Shown: positions 17,726 through 24,850 of the stretch, one piece after another
Position numbering within the stretch: position 1 is the stretch's first letter
How the letters are laid out: every line of letters begins with the position of its first letter
Source: Prevotella sp.
GTDB taxonomy: Bacteria; Bacteroidota; Bacteroidia; Bacteroidales; Bacteroidaceae
Direction of reading: 5' to 3'
NCBI GenBank assembly: GCA_017428055.1
Contig: JAFRRN010000020.1
Coordinates: 28,585-92,584, forward strand
DNA: 64,000 bases
Notes under the pieces: model-generated
Told to the model about the DNA's origin: nothing
What the model saw: only the letters and a program-made list of their open reading frames with translations
Databases searched by the model: none
Made by a program: the position numbers and the translations under genes

Positions 17726-18958
17726 TTATAGCTTACCCTGCTCACCCAAGTAACTATCCTTGAACCCAAGGAAGTAAAGTACGCCATCAAGACCAATGGT
17801 GTTGATGCTCTGCTTGGCATTGGCAACGACACGCGGCTTGGCGTGGAATGCGATGCCTAAACCCGCCTCGGAGAGCATGGGCAGGTCATTGGCTCCATCG
17901 CCCACGGCAATCGTTTGGGCGAGATTCACCTTTTCGACTTGCGCTATGAGTTTCAGCAATTCCAACTTCCGATGCCCATCGACGATTTCACCGACGTATC
18001 GACCCGTGAGTTTCCCGTCTTCATCTATCTCCAACTCGTTGGCATAGACATAGTCGATGCCATAGCGACGCTGGAGATATTCGCCGAAATAGGTGAAGCC
18101 ACCACTGAGAATGGCAATCTTATAGCCGCATCTCTTCAGGATGGTCATCAACCTGTCTACACCTTCCGTGATGGGAAGATGCTCGGCGATGTCTTGCATG
18201 ACGCTCACGTCGAGTCCCTTGAGGAGAGCCACACGCTGCGTAAAACTCTCCTTGAAATCAATCTCTCCCCGCATGGCTCGCTCGGTGATGGCTTTCACCT
18301 GTGCACCAACGCCGGCACGTTCCGCCAACTCGTCGATGCACTCTGTCTGTATAAGCGTGGAGTCCATGTCAAAGCAGATGAGCCGCCGCATACGTCGGAA
18401 CATGTCATCACGCTGGAAAGAAAAGTCTATATCCATCGTCGAGGAGATACGCATCAATTCCCCTTGCATTCGCGAGCGGTCCTTGGGCGTTCCACGCAAT
18501 GACAACTGAAGACACGCACGGACGTTCTTGCCAGGCATCTTAATGCTCTTGCGCCCTGTCAGTCGGATGATAGAGTCAATGTTAAGTCCCTGTTCAGCAA
18601 CCACTTGCGTGGCAGCCTCAATCTGTCTCGCCGACAGCGAGCGTCCAACGAGGGTCAGGATATAGCGGTGTTTGCCCTGCCTTCCCACCCAAGCCTCATA
18701 CTCATCGTCTGAGACAGGCGAGAATCCGATGTTCACGTTCAGTTCGGTTGCCTTAAACAACAATTCCTTCATCACCTGCCCGGAGTGTGCCTCATCAATA
18801 CGGATGAGGATTCCCAACGAGAGCGTGGAATGAATATCGGCTTGGCCGATGTCAAGGATATCGGCATCATACTTGGCAAGTATGCCCATGATGGATGCCG
18901 TCAAGCCAGGGCGATCCTGCCCTGTAATCCTTACGAGTATCTGTTCTTCTTGTTCCAT
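17726..18958 (-). CDS. serB: Phosphoserine phosphatase with N-terminal ACT domains
   Basis: About 410 residues. Two ACT-like regulatory domains (about 5-80, starting VRITGQDRPGLTASIMGILA, and 90-165) precede a HAD phosphatase domain with DMDSTLIQTECIDELAERAG (motif I, nucleophile Asp), ILSGGFTYFGEYL (motif II) and VGDGANDLPML (motif IV). It makes serine from phosphoserine. Starts at 18958 and 18964 are both possible; longer ones would run into the rplI terminator. The rplI terminator T-tract ends two bases before the 18964 ATG, so serB must be transcribed from inside that region or by read-through. Confidence 0.93.
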   Translation of the reverse strand: MEQEEQILVRITGQDRPGLTASIMGILAKYDADILDIGQADIHSTLSLGILIRIDEAHSGQVMKELLFKATELNVNIGFSPVSDDEYEAWVGRQGKHRYILTLVGRSLSARQIEAATQVVAEQGLNIDSIIRLTGRKSIKMPGKNVRACLQLSLRGTPKDRSRMQGELMRISSTMDIDFSFQRDDMFRRMRRLICFDMDSTLIQTECIDELAERAGVGAQVKAITERAMRGEIDFKESFTQRVALLKGLDVSVMQDIAEHLPITEGVDRLMTILKRCGYKIAILSGGFTYFGEYLQRRYGIDYVYANELEIDEDGKLTGRYVGEIVDGHRKLELLKLIAQVEKVNLAQTIAVGDGANDLPMLSEAGLGIAFHAKPRVVANAKQSINTIGLDGVLYFLGFKDSYLGEQGKL

Positions 18959-18965
18959 AATCATG

Positions 18966-19003
18966 AAAAAATCCCAGCCATCCGTGCAAGACAACCGGGA
19001 TTT
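18966..19003 (-). terminator. Terminator of the rpsF-rpsR-rplI operon
   Basis: AAATCCC (19003-18997 on the minus strand) pairs with GGGATTT (18975-18969) and is followed by a T run ending at 18966. The loop is long (about 21 nt), with possible further pairing inside. Confidence 0.65.
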
Positions 19004-19045
19004 CCTATCGAAACGCTGTTTTACAGTGCGAAAAATTCCTGATGA

Positions 19046-19591
19046 TTATGCTTCATCGAGCTCTTCCATCTCGGCCAACTCATCCTCGAAAGCCTCCTCT
19101 TCCACGGAAGCCTCTTCAACAGGAGCAGCCTCGGGAGCGGGGGCGGGCTCGTTCTCTGCCACAACCTTGACGGGTACTTTCACCTCTACCTCTTTGTGGA
19201 AGTGAATTGTAGCCTCGTAATCACCTACCTGCTTGGCGTCGCGCATGGTGACAATCTTGCGGTCAACCTCAATGCCCTTGGCGGCAAGAGCCTCGACCAC
19301 CTGTGCCACACCTACCGATCCATACAGCTGACCGGTGACAGCAACCTTTGCGGGAATCTCCAATGCCACGCCCTCAAATGCCTTCGCCTTGTCCTCGGCG
19401 GCTGCCTTCTGGGCTGCAAGCTTGTGGGCTTGTTGCTTTTGGTTCTCTGCCAACACCTTCTTTGCGGATGCCGAGGCGATGACAGCCTTACCCGTGGGAA
19501 TCAGGTAGTTGCGTCCATATCCGTTCTTGACGGTAACGATATCGTTCTTATATCCCAGGCCGATAATGTCTTCTTTCAATATAATTTCCAT
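19046..19591 (-). CDS. rplI: 50S ribosomal protein L9
   Basis: 181 residues. The N-terminal rRNA-binding domain (KEDIIGLGYKNDIVTVKNGYGRNYLIP) and the long central helix are clear. The usual length is near 150; here a very acidic, Ala/Pro/Glu-rich tail of about 35 residues is added (APAPEAAPVEEASVEEEAF region). Third gene of rpsF-rpsR-rplI, followed by a terminator. Confidence 0.97.
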   Translation of the reverse strand: MEIILKEDIIGLGYKNDIVTVKNGYGRNYLIPTGKAVIASASAKKVLAENQKQQAHKLAAQKAAAEDKAKAFEGVALEIPAKVAVTGQLYGSVGVAQVVEALAAKGIEVDRKIVTMRDAKQVGDYEATIHFHKEVEVKVPVKVVAENEPAPAPEAAPVEEASVEEEAFEDELAEMEELDEA

Positions 19592-19608
19592 AATGATTCC
19601 TCCTTTAA

Positions 19609-19878
19609 TTATTTCATCAAGTCAGTAACGTATGGAAGAAGGGCAATCTGGCGGGCGCGTTTCACGGCGGTAGCCACACGGCGCTGGTATTTCAGAGAGG
19701 TTCCCGTGATGCGACGGGGAAGGATCTTACCCTGCTCGTTCAAGAACTTCTTGAGGAACTCGGGGTCTTTATAGTCAATGTACTTGATGCCACTCTTCTT
19801 GAAACGGCAATACTTCTTCTTCTTCGTGTCGATGGAAGGAGCGTTCAGATAGCGGATTTCAGACTCTTGTGCTGCCAT
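19609..19878 (-). CDS. rpsR: 30S ribosomal protein S18
   Basis: 89 residues. The conserved core is visible ([40 protein letters not shown]-like [13 protein letters not shown]). Lies three bases after rpsF and 17 before rplI in the standard order; S6 and S18 bind 16S rRNA as a pair. Confidence 0.97.
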   Translation of the reverse strand: MAAQESEIRYLNAPSIDTKKKKYCRFKKSGIKYIDYKDPEFLKKFLNEQGKILPRRITGTSLKYQRRVATAVKRARQIALLPYVTDLMK

Positions 19879-19881
19879 AGG

Positions 19882-20226
19882 TTAAGCCTCCTCTTTTTTC
19901 GCAAGCTTGGCGCGGCGCTTTTCAGCGTATGCTGCGGCATACTTGTCAAGTTTAACAATCATGTGACGGATTACTCTCTCATCGCGGCGATAGGCTGTCT
20001 CAAGGGTCTTGATGACAGATGGCTCTGCCTTGAACTCTACCAAGTTGTAGAAGCCGGATGTCTTCTTCTGGATTTGGTAAGCCAGCTTCTTCAATCCCCA
20101 CTGCTCTTCGTTCACGATCTCTGCGCGATTTTCAATGAGCAAGTTCTTGAATTTGGCAACCGCTTCCTTCATCTGGTCTTCAGACAAAACGGGAGTTAAA
20201 ATGAAAACGGTTTCGTATTGATTCAT
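19882..20226 (-). CDS. rpsF: 30S ribosomal protein S6
   Basis: 114 residues, standard length. [20 protein letters not shown] and [20 protein letters not shown] are typical of S6. First gene of the rpsF-rpsR-rplI operon; the short leader upstream is AT-rich, and I found no clear S6:S18 leader element in it. Confidence 0.97.
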   Translation of the reverse strand: MNQYETVFILTPVLSEDQMKEAVAKFKNLLIENRAEIVNEEQWGLKKLAYQIQKKTSGFYNLVEFKAEPSVIKTLETAYRRDERVIRHMIVKLDKYAAAYAEKRRAKLAKKEEA

Positions 20227-20350
20227 ACTACTTTGTGAATAAAAAATGAATTAAATAAATGTTTGATTTGCAAATTGCGGCTGCAAAAGCACATTTTTTT
20301 TTACAAATGACCAAATTATTTTCGTAATTTTGCCACAAAAACCATTGATT

Positions 20351-20530
20351 ATGAAGATTTTATACCGTCTTATGGGCCTCCCAATGGTCATCTTCGGTGT
20401 TGCTTGGCTGGCTATCTGCCTTCTCACGGGTCTGTCCAATTACAACACCTGCCTCCTCATTGGAACGGTTTTGGTTATCCTCGGCATCGTCATGTATATA
20501 GCCAAGACGAAGCGGAAGAGTCCCTATTGA
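20351..20530 (+). CDS. Small two-helix membrane protein, function unknown
   Basis: 59 residues from the ATG at 20351 (MKILYRLMGLP). Two hydrophobic stretches, VIFGVAWLAICLL and CLLIGTVLVILGIVMYIA, predict two membrane helices, with a basic KTKRKSPY tail. A TAnnTTTG-like box (20325-20332, TAATTTTG) lies 18 nt upstream, supporting expression. It stands alone, divergent from rpsF. I do not recognise the family. Confidence 0.6.
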   Translation: MKILYRLMGLPMVIFGVAWLAICLLTGLSNYNTCLLIGTVLVILGIVMYIAKTKRKSPY

Positions 20531-20561
20531 CCATATCCGTCGCAAAACATTCGTTCATTTC

Positions 20562-20627
20562 GGCTATAGCCGCACGGCCTTTTGGCTTAAGCCGCAAGGT
20601 CTTTTGGCTATAGGCAAAAGGTGACAA
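20562..20627. repeat. 22-bp tandem palindrome array, three units
   Basis: Palindromic 10-mers GGCTATAGCC, GGCTTAAGCC and GGCTATAGGC start at 20562, 20584 and 20606, exactly 22 bp apart, separated by 12-nt spacers that all contain CTTTT or AAAAGG. The first two keep symmetry despite different centres; the third has one mismatch. It lies in the 258-bp gap between the small membrane gene and the rpmA terminator. Confidence 0.85.
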
Positions 20628-20700
20628 ATGATGCCTTTGTTCCCGATAACCGATAACGACACTCCCACCAACAGATACCTTCACACCCCAAGAGCCATAC

Positions 20701-20738
20701 AAAAAGGCTGGGCAACACGATGCTGCCCAGCCTTTCTT
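20701..20738 (-). terminator. Terminator of rplU-rpmA
   Basis: On the minus strand AAAGGCTGGGCA pairs with TGCCCAGCCTTT around a short loop, followed by five T. It lies about 50 nt after the rpmA stop. Confidence 0.85.
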
Positions 20739-20788
20739 ATCATGAAACCCACCATCCCTAAAGGGAATCTGTGGAACATAAATGCTAA

Positions 20789-21046
20789 CTATACTTCCGG
20801 CAAGACGCTGACAAAACTCTTGTCGCGGCGGCCCCTGTGGAATTGCACTGTGCCGTCGATGAGCGCATAGAGGGTGTCATCCTTGCCAATGCCGACATTC
20901 TTACCGGGGTTGTGCTTGGTACCGCGCTGGCGCACAATAATGTTTCCGGCGATACATTTCTGTCCGCCCCAAATCTTAACGCCTAACCTTTGCGATGCTG
21001 ACTCGCGTCCGTTCTTAGAACTACCAACTCCTTTTTTATGAGCCAT
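20789..21046 (-). CDS. rpmA: 50S ribosomal protein L27
   Basis: 85 residues, standard length, starting [16 protein letters not shown] with no extra N-terminal prepeptide; [20 protein letters not shown] is the conserved core near the peptidyl transferase centre. Follows rplU by 19 nt. Confidence 0.97.
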   Translation of the reverse strand: MAHKKGVGSSKNGRESASQRLGVKIWGGQKCIAGNIIVRQRGTKHNPGKNVGIGKDDTLYALIDGTVQFHRGRRDKSFVSVLPEV

Positions 21047-21065
21047 TTGAAAATCCTCCTAAACT

Positions 21066-21383
21066 TTAAGCGATAACTGATTTAACCTTTACCTCTGTGA
21101 ACTGCTGGCGATGGCCTCTCTTCTTGCGATAGCCCTTACGGCGCTTCATCTTGAAGACGATGACTTTCTCTCCCTTGACCAATGGGTTCACAACCTCTAC
21201 TACTACCTTTGCCCCTTCAACAGTGGGAGCACCAACTGTGACTGCGCCCTCATTGTCGATGAGGAGCACCTTGTCAAACTCAACAGTTGCGCCTTCCTCG
21301 GCGTCATTCATGTGGTTCACATAGAGCTTCTTGCCCTCTTCCACCCTGAACTGCTGACCGTTAATTTCTACAATTGCGTACAT
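21066..21383 (-). CDS. rplU: 50S ribosomal protein L21
   Basis: 105 residues from the ATG at 21383 ([20 protein letters not shown]), the usual start and length; a longer open frame upstream belongs to the leader. The C-terminus contains the typical [19 protein letters not shown] rRNA-binding segment. First gene of rplU-rpmA. Confidence 0.96.
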   Translation of the reverse strand: MYAIVEINGQQFRVEEGKKLYVNHMNDAEEGATVEFDKVLLIDNEGAVTVGAPTVEGAKVVVEVVNPLVKGEKVIVFKMKRRKGYRKKRGHRQQFTEVKVKSVIA

Positions 21384-21511
21384 TTTAATATTTAAACGGT
21401 TAATCCGCAAGGCGTCTGGCATCGTGCCAGCACTTAACAGAGCCTCCACGGCATCTCATGATTATATCTTCCACAAGTCCCAAACAGTGCTGTTTTGGGC
21501 TTGCAAAGGTA
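21384..21511 (-). promoter_or_regulatory. rplU promoter and structured leader
   Basis: A minus-strand TACCTTTG box lies at 21511-21504. The roughly 115-nt leader opens with a strong hairpin (arms at 21475-21487 and 21490-21502) and holds a second one, CTGGCA-TCG-TGCCAG, at 21416-21430. Such structure upstream of rplU suggests L21 autoregulation, which is inference. Confidence 0.5.
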
Positions 21512-21546
21512 CGAATTATTACTGAAACATACGATTATATACGGTT

Positions 21547-21589
21547 GCAGCCGCCAAAAGATTAACTCAATTTAACTTTTGGCGGCTGC
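21547..21589. other. Perfect 14-bp inverted repeat downstream of rprY
   Basis: GCAGCCGCCAAAAG (21547-21560) and its exact complement (21576-21589) flank a 15-nt AT-rich loop. It lies just past the rprY stop and could end transcription, but there is no T-run in either direction. Confidence 0.6.
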
Positions 21590-21602
21590 TAAACCTTACT
21601 TT

Positions 21603-22301
21603 TCAGTCCTCTTCGGGTGTAATCAACTTATATCCCTTGCCGTGGATGTTGATGATTTCTATCTGGTCGTCGTCCTTCAAGTGCTTGCGCAACTTGGTGA
21701 TATACACGTCCATGGAGCGGGCGTTGAAGTAGTTGTCGTCGATCCAGATGGTCTTCAGGGCGAAGTCGCGCTGCAAGATCTCGTTGGCATGTGCGCAGAG
21801 CAGGGCGAGGAGTTCGTTCTCCTTGGTCGTCAACTTGGTCTGCTTGTCGCCGATGGTGAGCAATTGTTTCTGAGTATCGAATGTAAAACGCCCGATGCGA
21901 TACAACGTGGAGTCCTTGCTCTTCTTGCCATGCACGCGGCGCAGGATGGCCTCGATGCGCATTACCAGTTCTTCCATGGAGAACGGCTTGGTGATATAGT
22001 CGTCTGCCCCAATCTTAAACCCTTCAAGGATGTCCTCTTTGAGGGTCTTCGCCGTCAAGAATATGATGGGCATCTCTGCATTCGCCTGGCGTATTTCCTG
22101 TGCCAGGGTGTAGCCATCCTTCTTGGGCATCATCACGTCAAGCACGCAAATGTCGAACTTGGTCTTGAGGAAAGCCTTGTAACCTGCCTCCCCGTCGGGG
22201 CAAAGCTCGGTGGTATAGCCCTTTGCCTGTAAATACTCGCGAAGCAACATGCCGAGGTTCTCGTCGTCTTCGCACAACAAAATCTTCAGATTCTCTTCCA
22301 T
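21603..22301 (-). CDS. rprY: OmpR-type response regulator, RprY-like
   Basis: 232 residues. The receiver domain (about 5-120) has the acidic pair CEDDE, the phosphoacceptor region FDICVLDVMMPKKDGY and the conserved Lys in DYITKPFS. The C-terminal winged helix (about 135-230) has LTTKENELLALLC and RSMDVYITKLRKHLKDD. Paired with the kinase 18 nt upstream; the pair closely resembles RprX/RprY of Bacteroides, known there for effects on redox and envelope functions. Confidence 0.9.
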   Translation of the reverse strand: MEENLKILLCEDDENLGMLLREYLQAKGYTTELCPDGEAGYKAFLKTKFDICVLDVMMPKKDGYTLAQEIRQANAEMPIIFLTAKTLKEDILEGFKIGADDYITKPFSMEELVMRIEAILRRVHGKKSKDSTLYRIGRFTFDTQKQLLTIGDKQTKLTTKENELLALLCAHANEILQRDFALKTIWIDDNYFNARSMDVYITKLRKHLKDDDQIEIINIHGKGYKLITPEED

Positions 22302-22319
22302 AATGATTGTTTTTAGATG

Positions 22320-23882
22320 TTATGATTCTTTGATGATAGGTAATTTGAGAGTGAACGTCGTACCCTTGCCATACTCGCTATCGACCTTGATCTCGCCGTT
22401 ATGCAAGTCCACGATGTTCTTCACGTATGCCAGTCCGAGGCCAAATCCCTTCACGTCGTGTACGTTACCCGTATGGACGCGGTAGAACTTGTCGAACACT
22501 TTCTTGAGGTTATCCTTCTTGATGCCGATGCCCGTGTCACGGACGGAGAGGTATAGGCTATCCTTGTCGTTCCATGTACGTAGGTAGATGTCTATCGGCT
22601 GGTCGGGCTTTCGGTACTTCACGGCATTGTCAAGCAGGTTGTTGATGACATTCTGGAAATGCACCTCATCCACGTAGATGGCAGAGTCGATAGCTCCAAT
22701 GTCGGTGTAGATCTTGCCTCCCGTATGCTCCACGCGAAGGGTGAACGAGTTGGCGACGCTCTCAACCATCTCGTTGAGGTCGAGTTCCTTTTTCTTGAAC
22801 ACCGTCTTCTTACGGTCGAACATCGACATCTGCAACACTTTCTCCACGAGGAAACGCAATCTCTTCGTCTCATCGTTGATGACTGTCCCAAGGTGATTCA
22901 TCATCGCGGGGGTCTTGTTGACGCTCTCGTCGTTGAGCATCTGCGAGGCGAGGGATATGCTCGCGATGGGTGTCTTCAGCTCATGGGTCATGTTGTTGAT
23001 AAAGTCGTTTTTGATTTCCGAATACCGTTTCTGGCGGAATATCACGAAAATGGTGAAGATAAACGTAATCAACAGGACGACGGTGAATATCACGGCGGGG
23101 ATCATGAAACGCACCGAGGAGAAGATATAGCTGTTGATGTCGGGGAAATGCACCTTCAACACACCCATCTTCGACTGCGGGTCGTTGCGGAAAAGCACCT
23201 GCGAATAGGTGTATTCCTCGCCCTCCTCGGAGTATTCGGAACAACGGTACACCTCCCGACCGTCTTGTGTCAAGACCTTGAAGTGGTAGGGAATCTTGAT
23301 GCCATTGTTCATCAACTCGGCATTGAGGTCACGGTCGAGCAACTTGAAGTTGATCCTCTCCTTCAGCGGTTTCTCTGATGCGGAATAAAGAATGGAATAA
23401 ACCACCTCGTTGAGCAACGCCTTCTGGTAGACGAATCGGTTGTGAACGATCTCCTGCATCGACTTGCTCGCCTCGGAGATGACATTCTTGTCGGTGCGAA
23501 GAATCATCCCCTTGGGCATCTTGGAGGGCTTCGTGGCGATGGTTTTCAACTCAAAGGAGGAATAGACCGTACCATCCTTGCCCGCCACCGAATACTGGTG
23601 CGACTGCTGGACTGTGCCGTCGGGGAATCCTGAGCGCGACCCCATCGAGTCTTTGCTGAATGCCCGCCGCTCCGTCTCGTTGACATCTTTTTCCAAATAT
23701 CGTAAGGTTTCGTTCAATTCCAAGTTACGGCTGGCCTGGTAAAGGGCGCGGTTCACCGACTCATCAAATTGCTCCTTCTTCATCTCTGCCATCTCGCGGA
23801 TGTATTGCAGTTGAAGTAACAGAAGCCCAAGGAATGAGAGTCCCATGATTATCGCTATTGTCCAAATCGTTCTCTGTTTCAT
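22320..23882 (-). CDS. rprX: Sensor histidine kinase, RprX-like
   Basis: 520 residues from the ATG at 23882 (MKQRTIWTIAIIMGLSFLGL). One N-terminal membrane helix, a periplasmic domain (about 30-250) and a second helix (PAVIFTVVLLITFIFTIFVI) precede the HisKA site NNMTHELKTPIASISLA and an HATPase domain with NLLDNAVKY (N box), DTGIGI (G1) and GFGLGLAYVKNIVDLHNG (G2). The kinase gene comes first and the regulator second. A -7 box lies about 30 nt upstream. Confidence 0.9.
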   Translation of the reverse strand: MKQRTIWTIAIIMGLSFLGLLLLQLQYIREMAEMKKEQFDESVNRALYQASRNLELNETLRYLEKDVNETERRAFSKDSMGSRSGFPDGTVQQSHQYSVAGKDGTVYSSFELKTIATKPSKMPKGMILRTDKNVISEASKSMQEIVHNRFVYQKALLNEVVYSILYSASEKPLKERINFKLLDRDLNAELMNNGIKIPYHFKVLTQDGREVYRCSEYSEEGEEYTYSQVLFRNDPQSKMGVLKVHFPDINSYIFSSVRFMIPAVIFTVVLLITFIFTIFVIFRQKRYSEIKNDFINNMTHELKTPIASISLASQMLNDESVNKTPAMMNHLGTVINDETKRLRFLVEKVLQMSMFDRKKTVFKKKELDLNEMVESVANSFTLRVEHTGGKIYTDIGAIDSAIYVDEVHFQNVINNLLDNAVKYRKPDQPIDIYLRTWNDKDSLYLSVRDTGIGIKKDNLKKVFDKFYRVHTGNVHDVKGFGLGLAYVKNIVDLHNGEIKVDSEYGKGTTFTLKLPIIKES

Positions 23883-23912
23883 ATTTACGCCGTTACATCG
23901 GAATTGACACCG

Positions 23913-23920
23913 CAAAGATA
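23913..23920 (-). promoter_or_regulatory. rprXY -7 element
   Basis: Minus-strand TATCTTTG, 31 nt before the rprX start; no TTG exactly 19 nt further upstream. The remaining part of the 300-bp gap to the LUD gene is AT-rich, without other visible elements apart from the promoter at 24113-24142. Confidence 0.5.
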
Positions 23921-24112
23921 CGGATTTCTTAATTCTTTAACACGTAAATGTTAATTAATTACTCACTATTCAACTATTTTAACATTATCAATCATTTTTA
24001 TTTCAACATATCAAACTAACTTTACAAATCAGAAACCCAAAACCAGTCTTTCATTCATCTTGATGAAACAAATGGCAAAACGGGAAAAGATGATTTTTTC
24101 AGACAAACTCCT

Positions 24113-24142
24113 TTGTCTTTTGGTAAATTGTTTATACATTTG
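24113..24142 (+). promoter_or_regulatory. Promoter of the LUD-topB unit
   Basis: TTG (24113-24115), 19 nt, TACATTTG (24135-24142): a full match to the Bacteroidota consensus. Transcription would begin near 24149, which rules out the long upstream in-frame extension of the LUD gene. Confidence 0.8.
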
Positions 24143-24182
24143 TATGCGGAAAGCATTTACACAACCAGAAAAATTGATTATC

Positions 24183-24821
24183 ATGGCTACTCCACGCGAA
24201 TTAAGGAATGGCAAACTTGCCAACAAACTGATAGACAACTTGCACAAAAGACATTACGATGCTTATTATTGTCCCACTGGGGCAGATGTTATTGATAAGG
24301 TAAAAGAACTCATCCCCGAAGGAAGCTCCATCTCGTGGGGCGGGTCATATAGCATCAGGGACATCGGCTTGACGACTTATCTCAAAAACGGCAACTACCA
24401 AGTGTACGACCGCGATGACGTAACCACGCAAGAAGACAAGTTGCGCATCTACCGAAAAGCCTTCGAATGCGACTATTACCTCGCATCGGCCAATGCCATC
24501 AGCGAGGATGGGGTCATCGTCAACATCGACGGCAACGGCAACCGTGTGGCGGCCATCACGTGGGGACCGACCCACGTCATCCTCGTCATCGGCCTCAACA
24601 AGGTGTGCCAGGACGTGGACGCCGCCATCAAACGCGCCCGCTCCACCGCCGCCCCGTGGAACATGGCACGGTTCGACTTCAACACGCCCTGCCAGACGGA
24701 CGGCACCTGCCACGACTGCAAGTCGCCTAATTCCATCTGCAACTACATCAGCATCCAGCGAATGTCGCATCCCGCCAAGCGCCATATCGTCATCCTCGTG
24801 GGCGAAGACTTAGGCTATTAA
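24183..24821 (+). CDS. LUD domain protein (lactate-utilisation-like)
   Basis: 212 residues from the ATG at 24183. The LUD fold (as in LutB/LutC) is suggested by LIDNLHKRHYDAYYCPTGADV, GSSISWGGSYSIRDIGLT and VINIDGNGNRVAAI-like VNIDGNGNRVAAITWGPTHV. A Cys-containing segment near the C-terminus (CQTDGTCHDC) looks like a metal site. No lutA or lutB partner is present, so lactate oxidation is not implied; stand-alone copies are common in Bacteroidota. The topB start follows after 29 nt. Confidence 0.85.
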   Translation: MATPRELRNGKLANKLIDNLHKRHYDAYYCPTGADVIDKVKELIPEGSSISWGGSYSIRDIGLTTYLKNGNYQVYDRDDVTTQEDKLRIYRKAFECDYYLASANAISEDGVIVNIDGNGNRVAAITWGPTHVILVIGLNKVCQDVDAAIKRARSTAAPWNMARFDFNTPCQTDGTCHDCKSPNSICNYISIQRMSHPAKRHIVILVGEDLGY

Positions 24822-24850
24822 CCCCACCTAACGGCTACACCTTATTATAT

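Noticed and set aside
24060-24182. N-terminal extension of the LUD protein
   Set aside because: It spans a full consensus promoter (24113-24142), so it cannot be in the main transcript.
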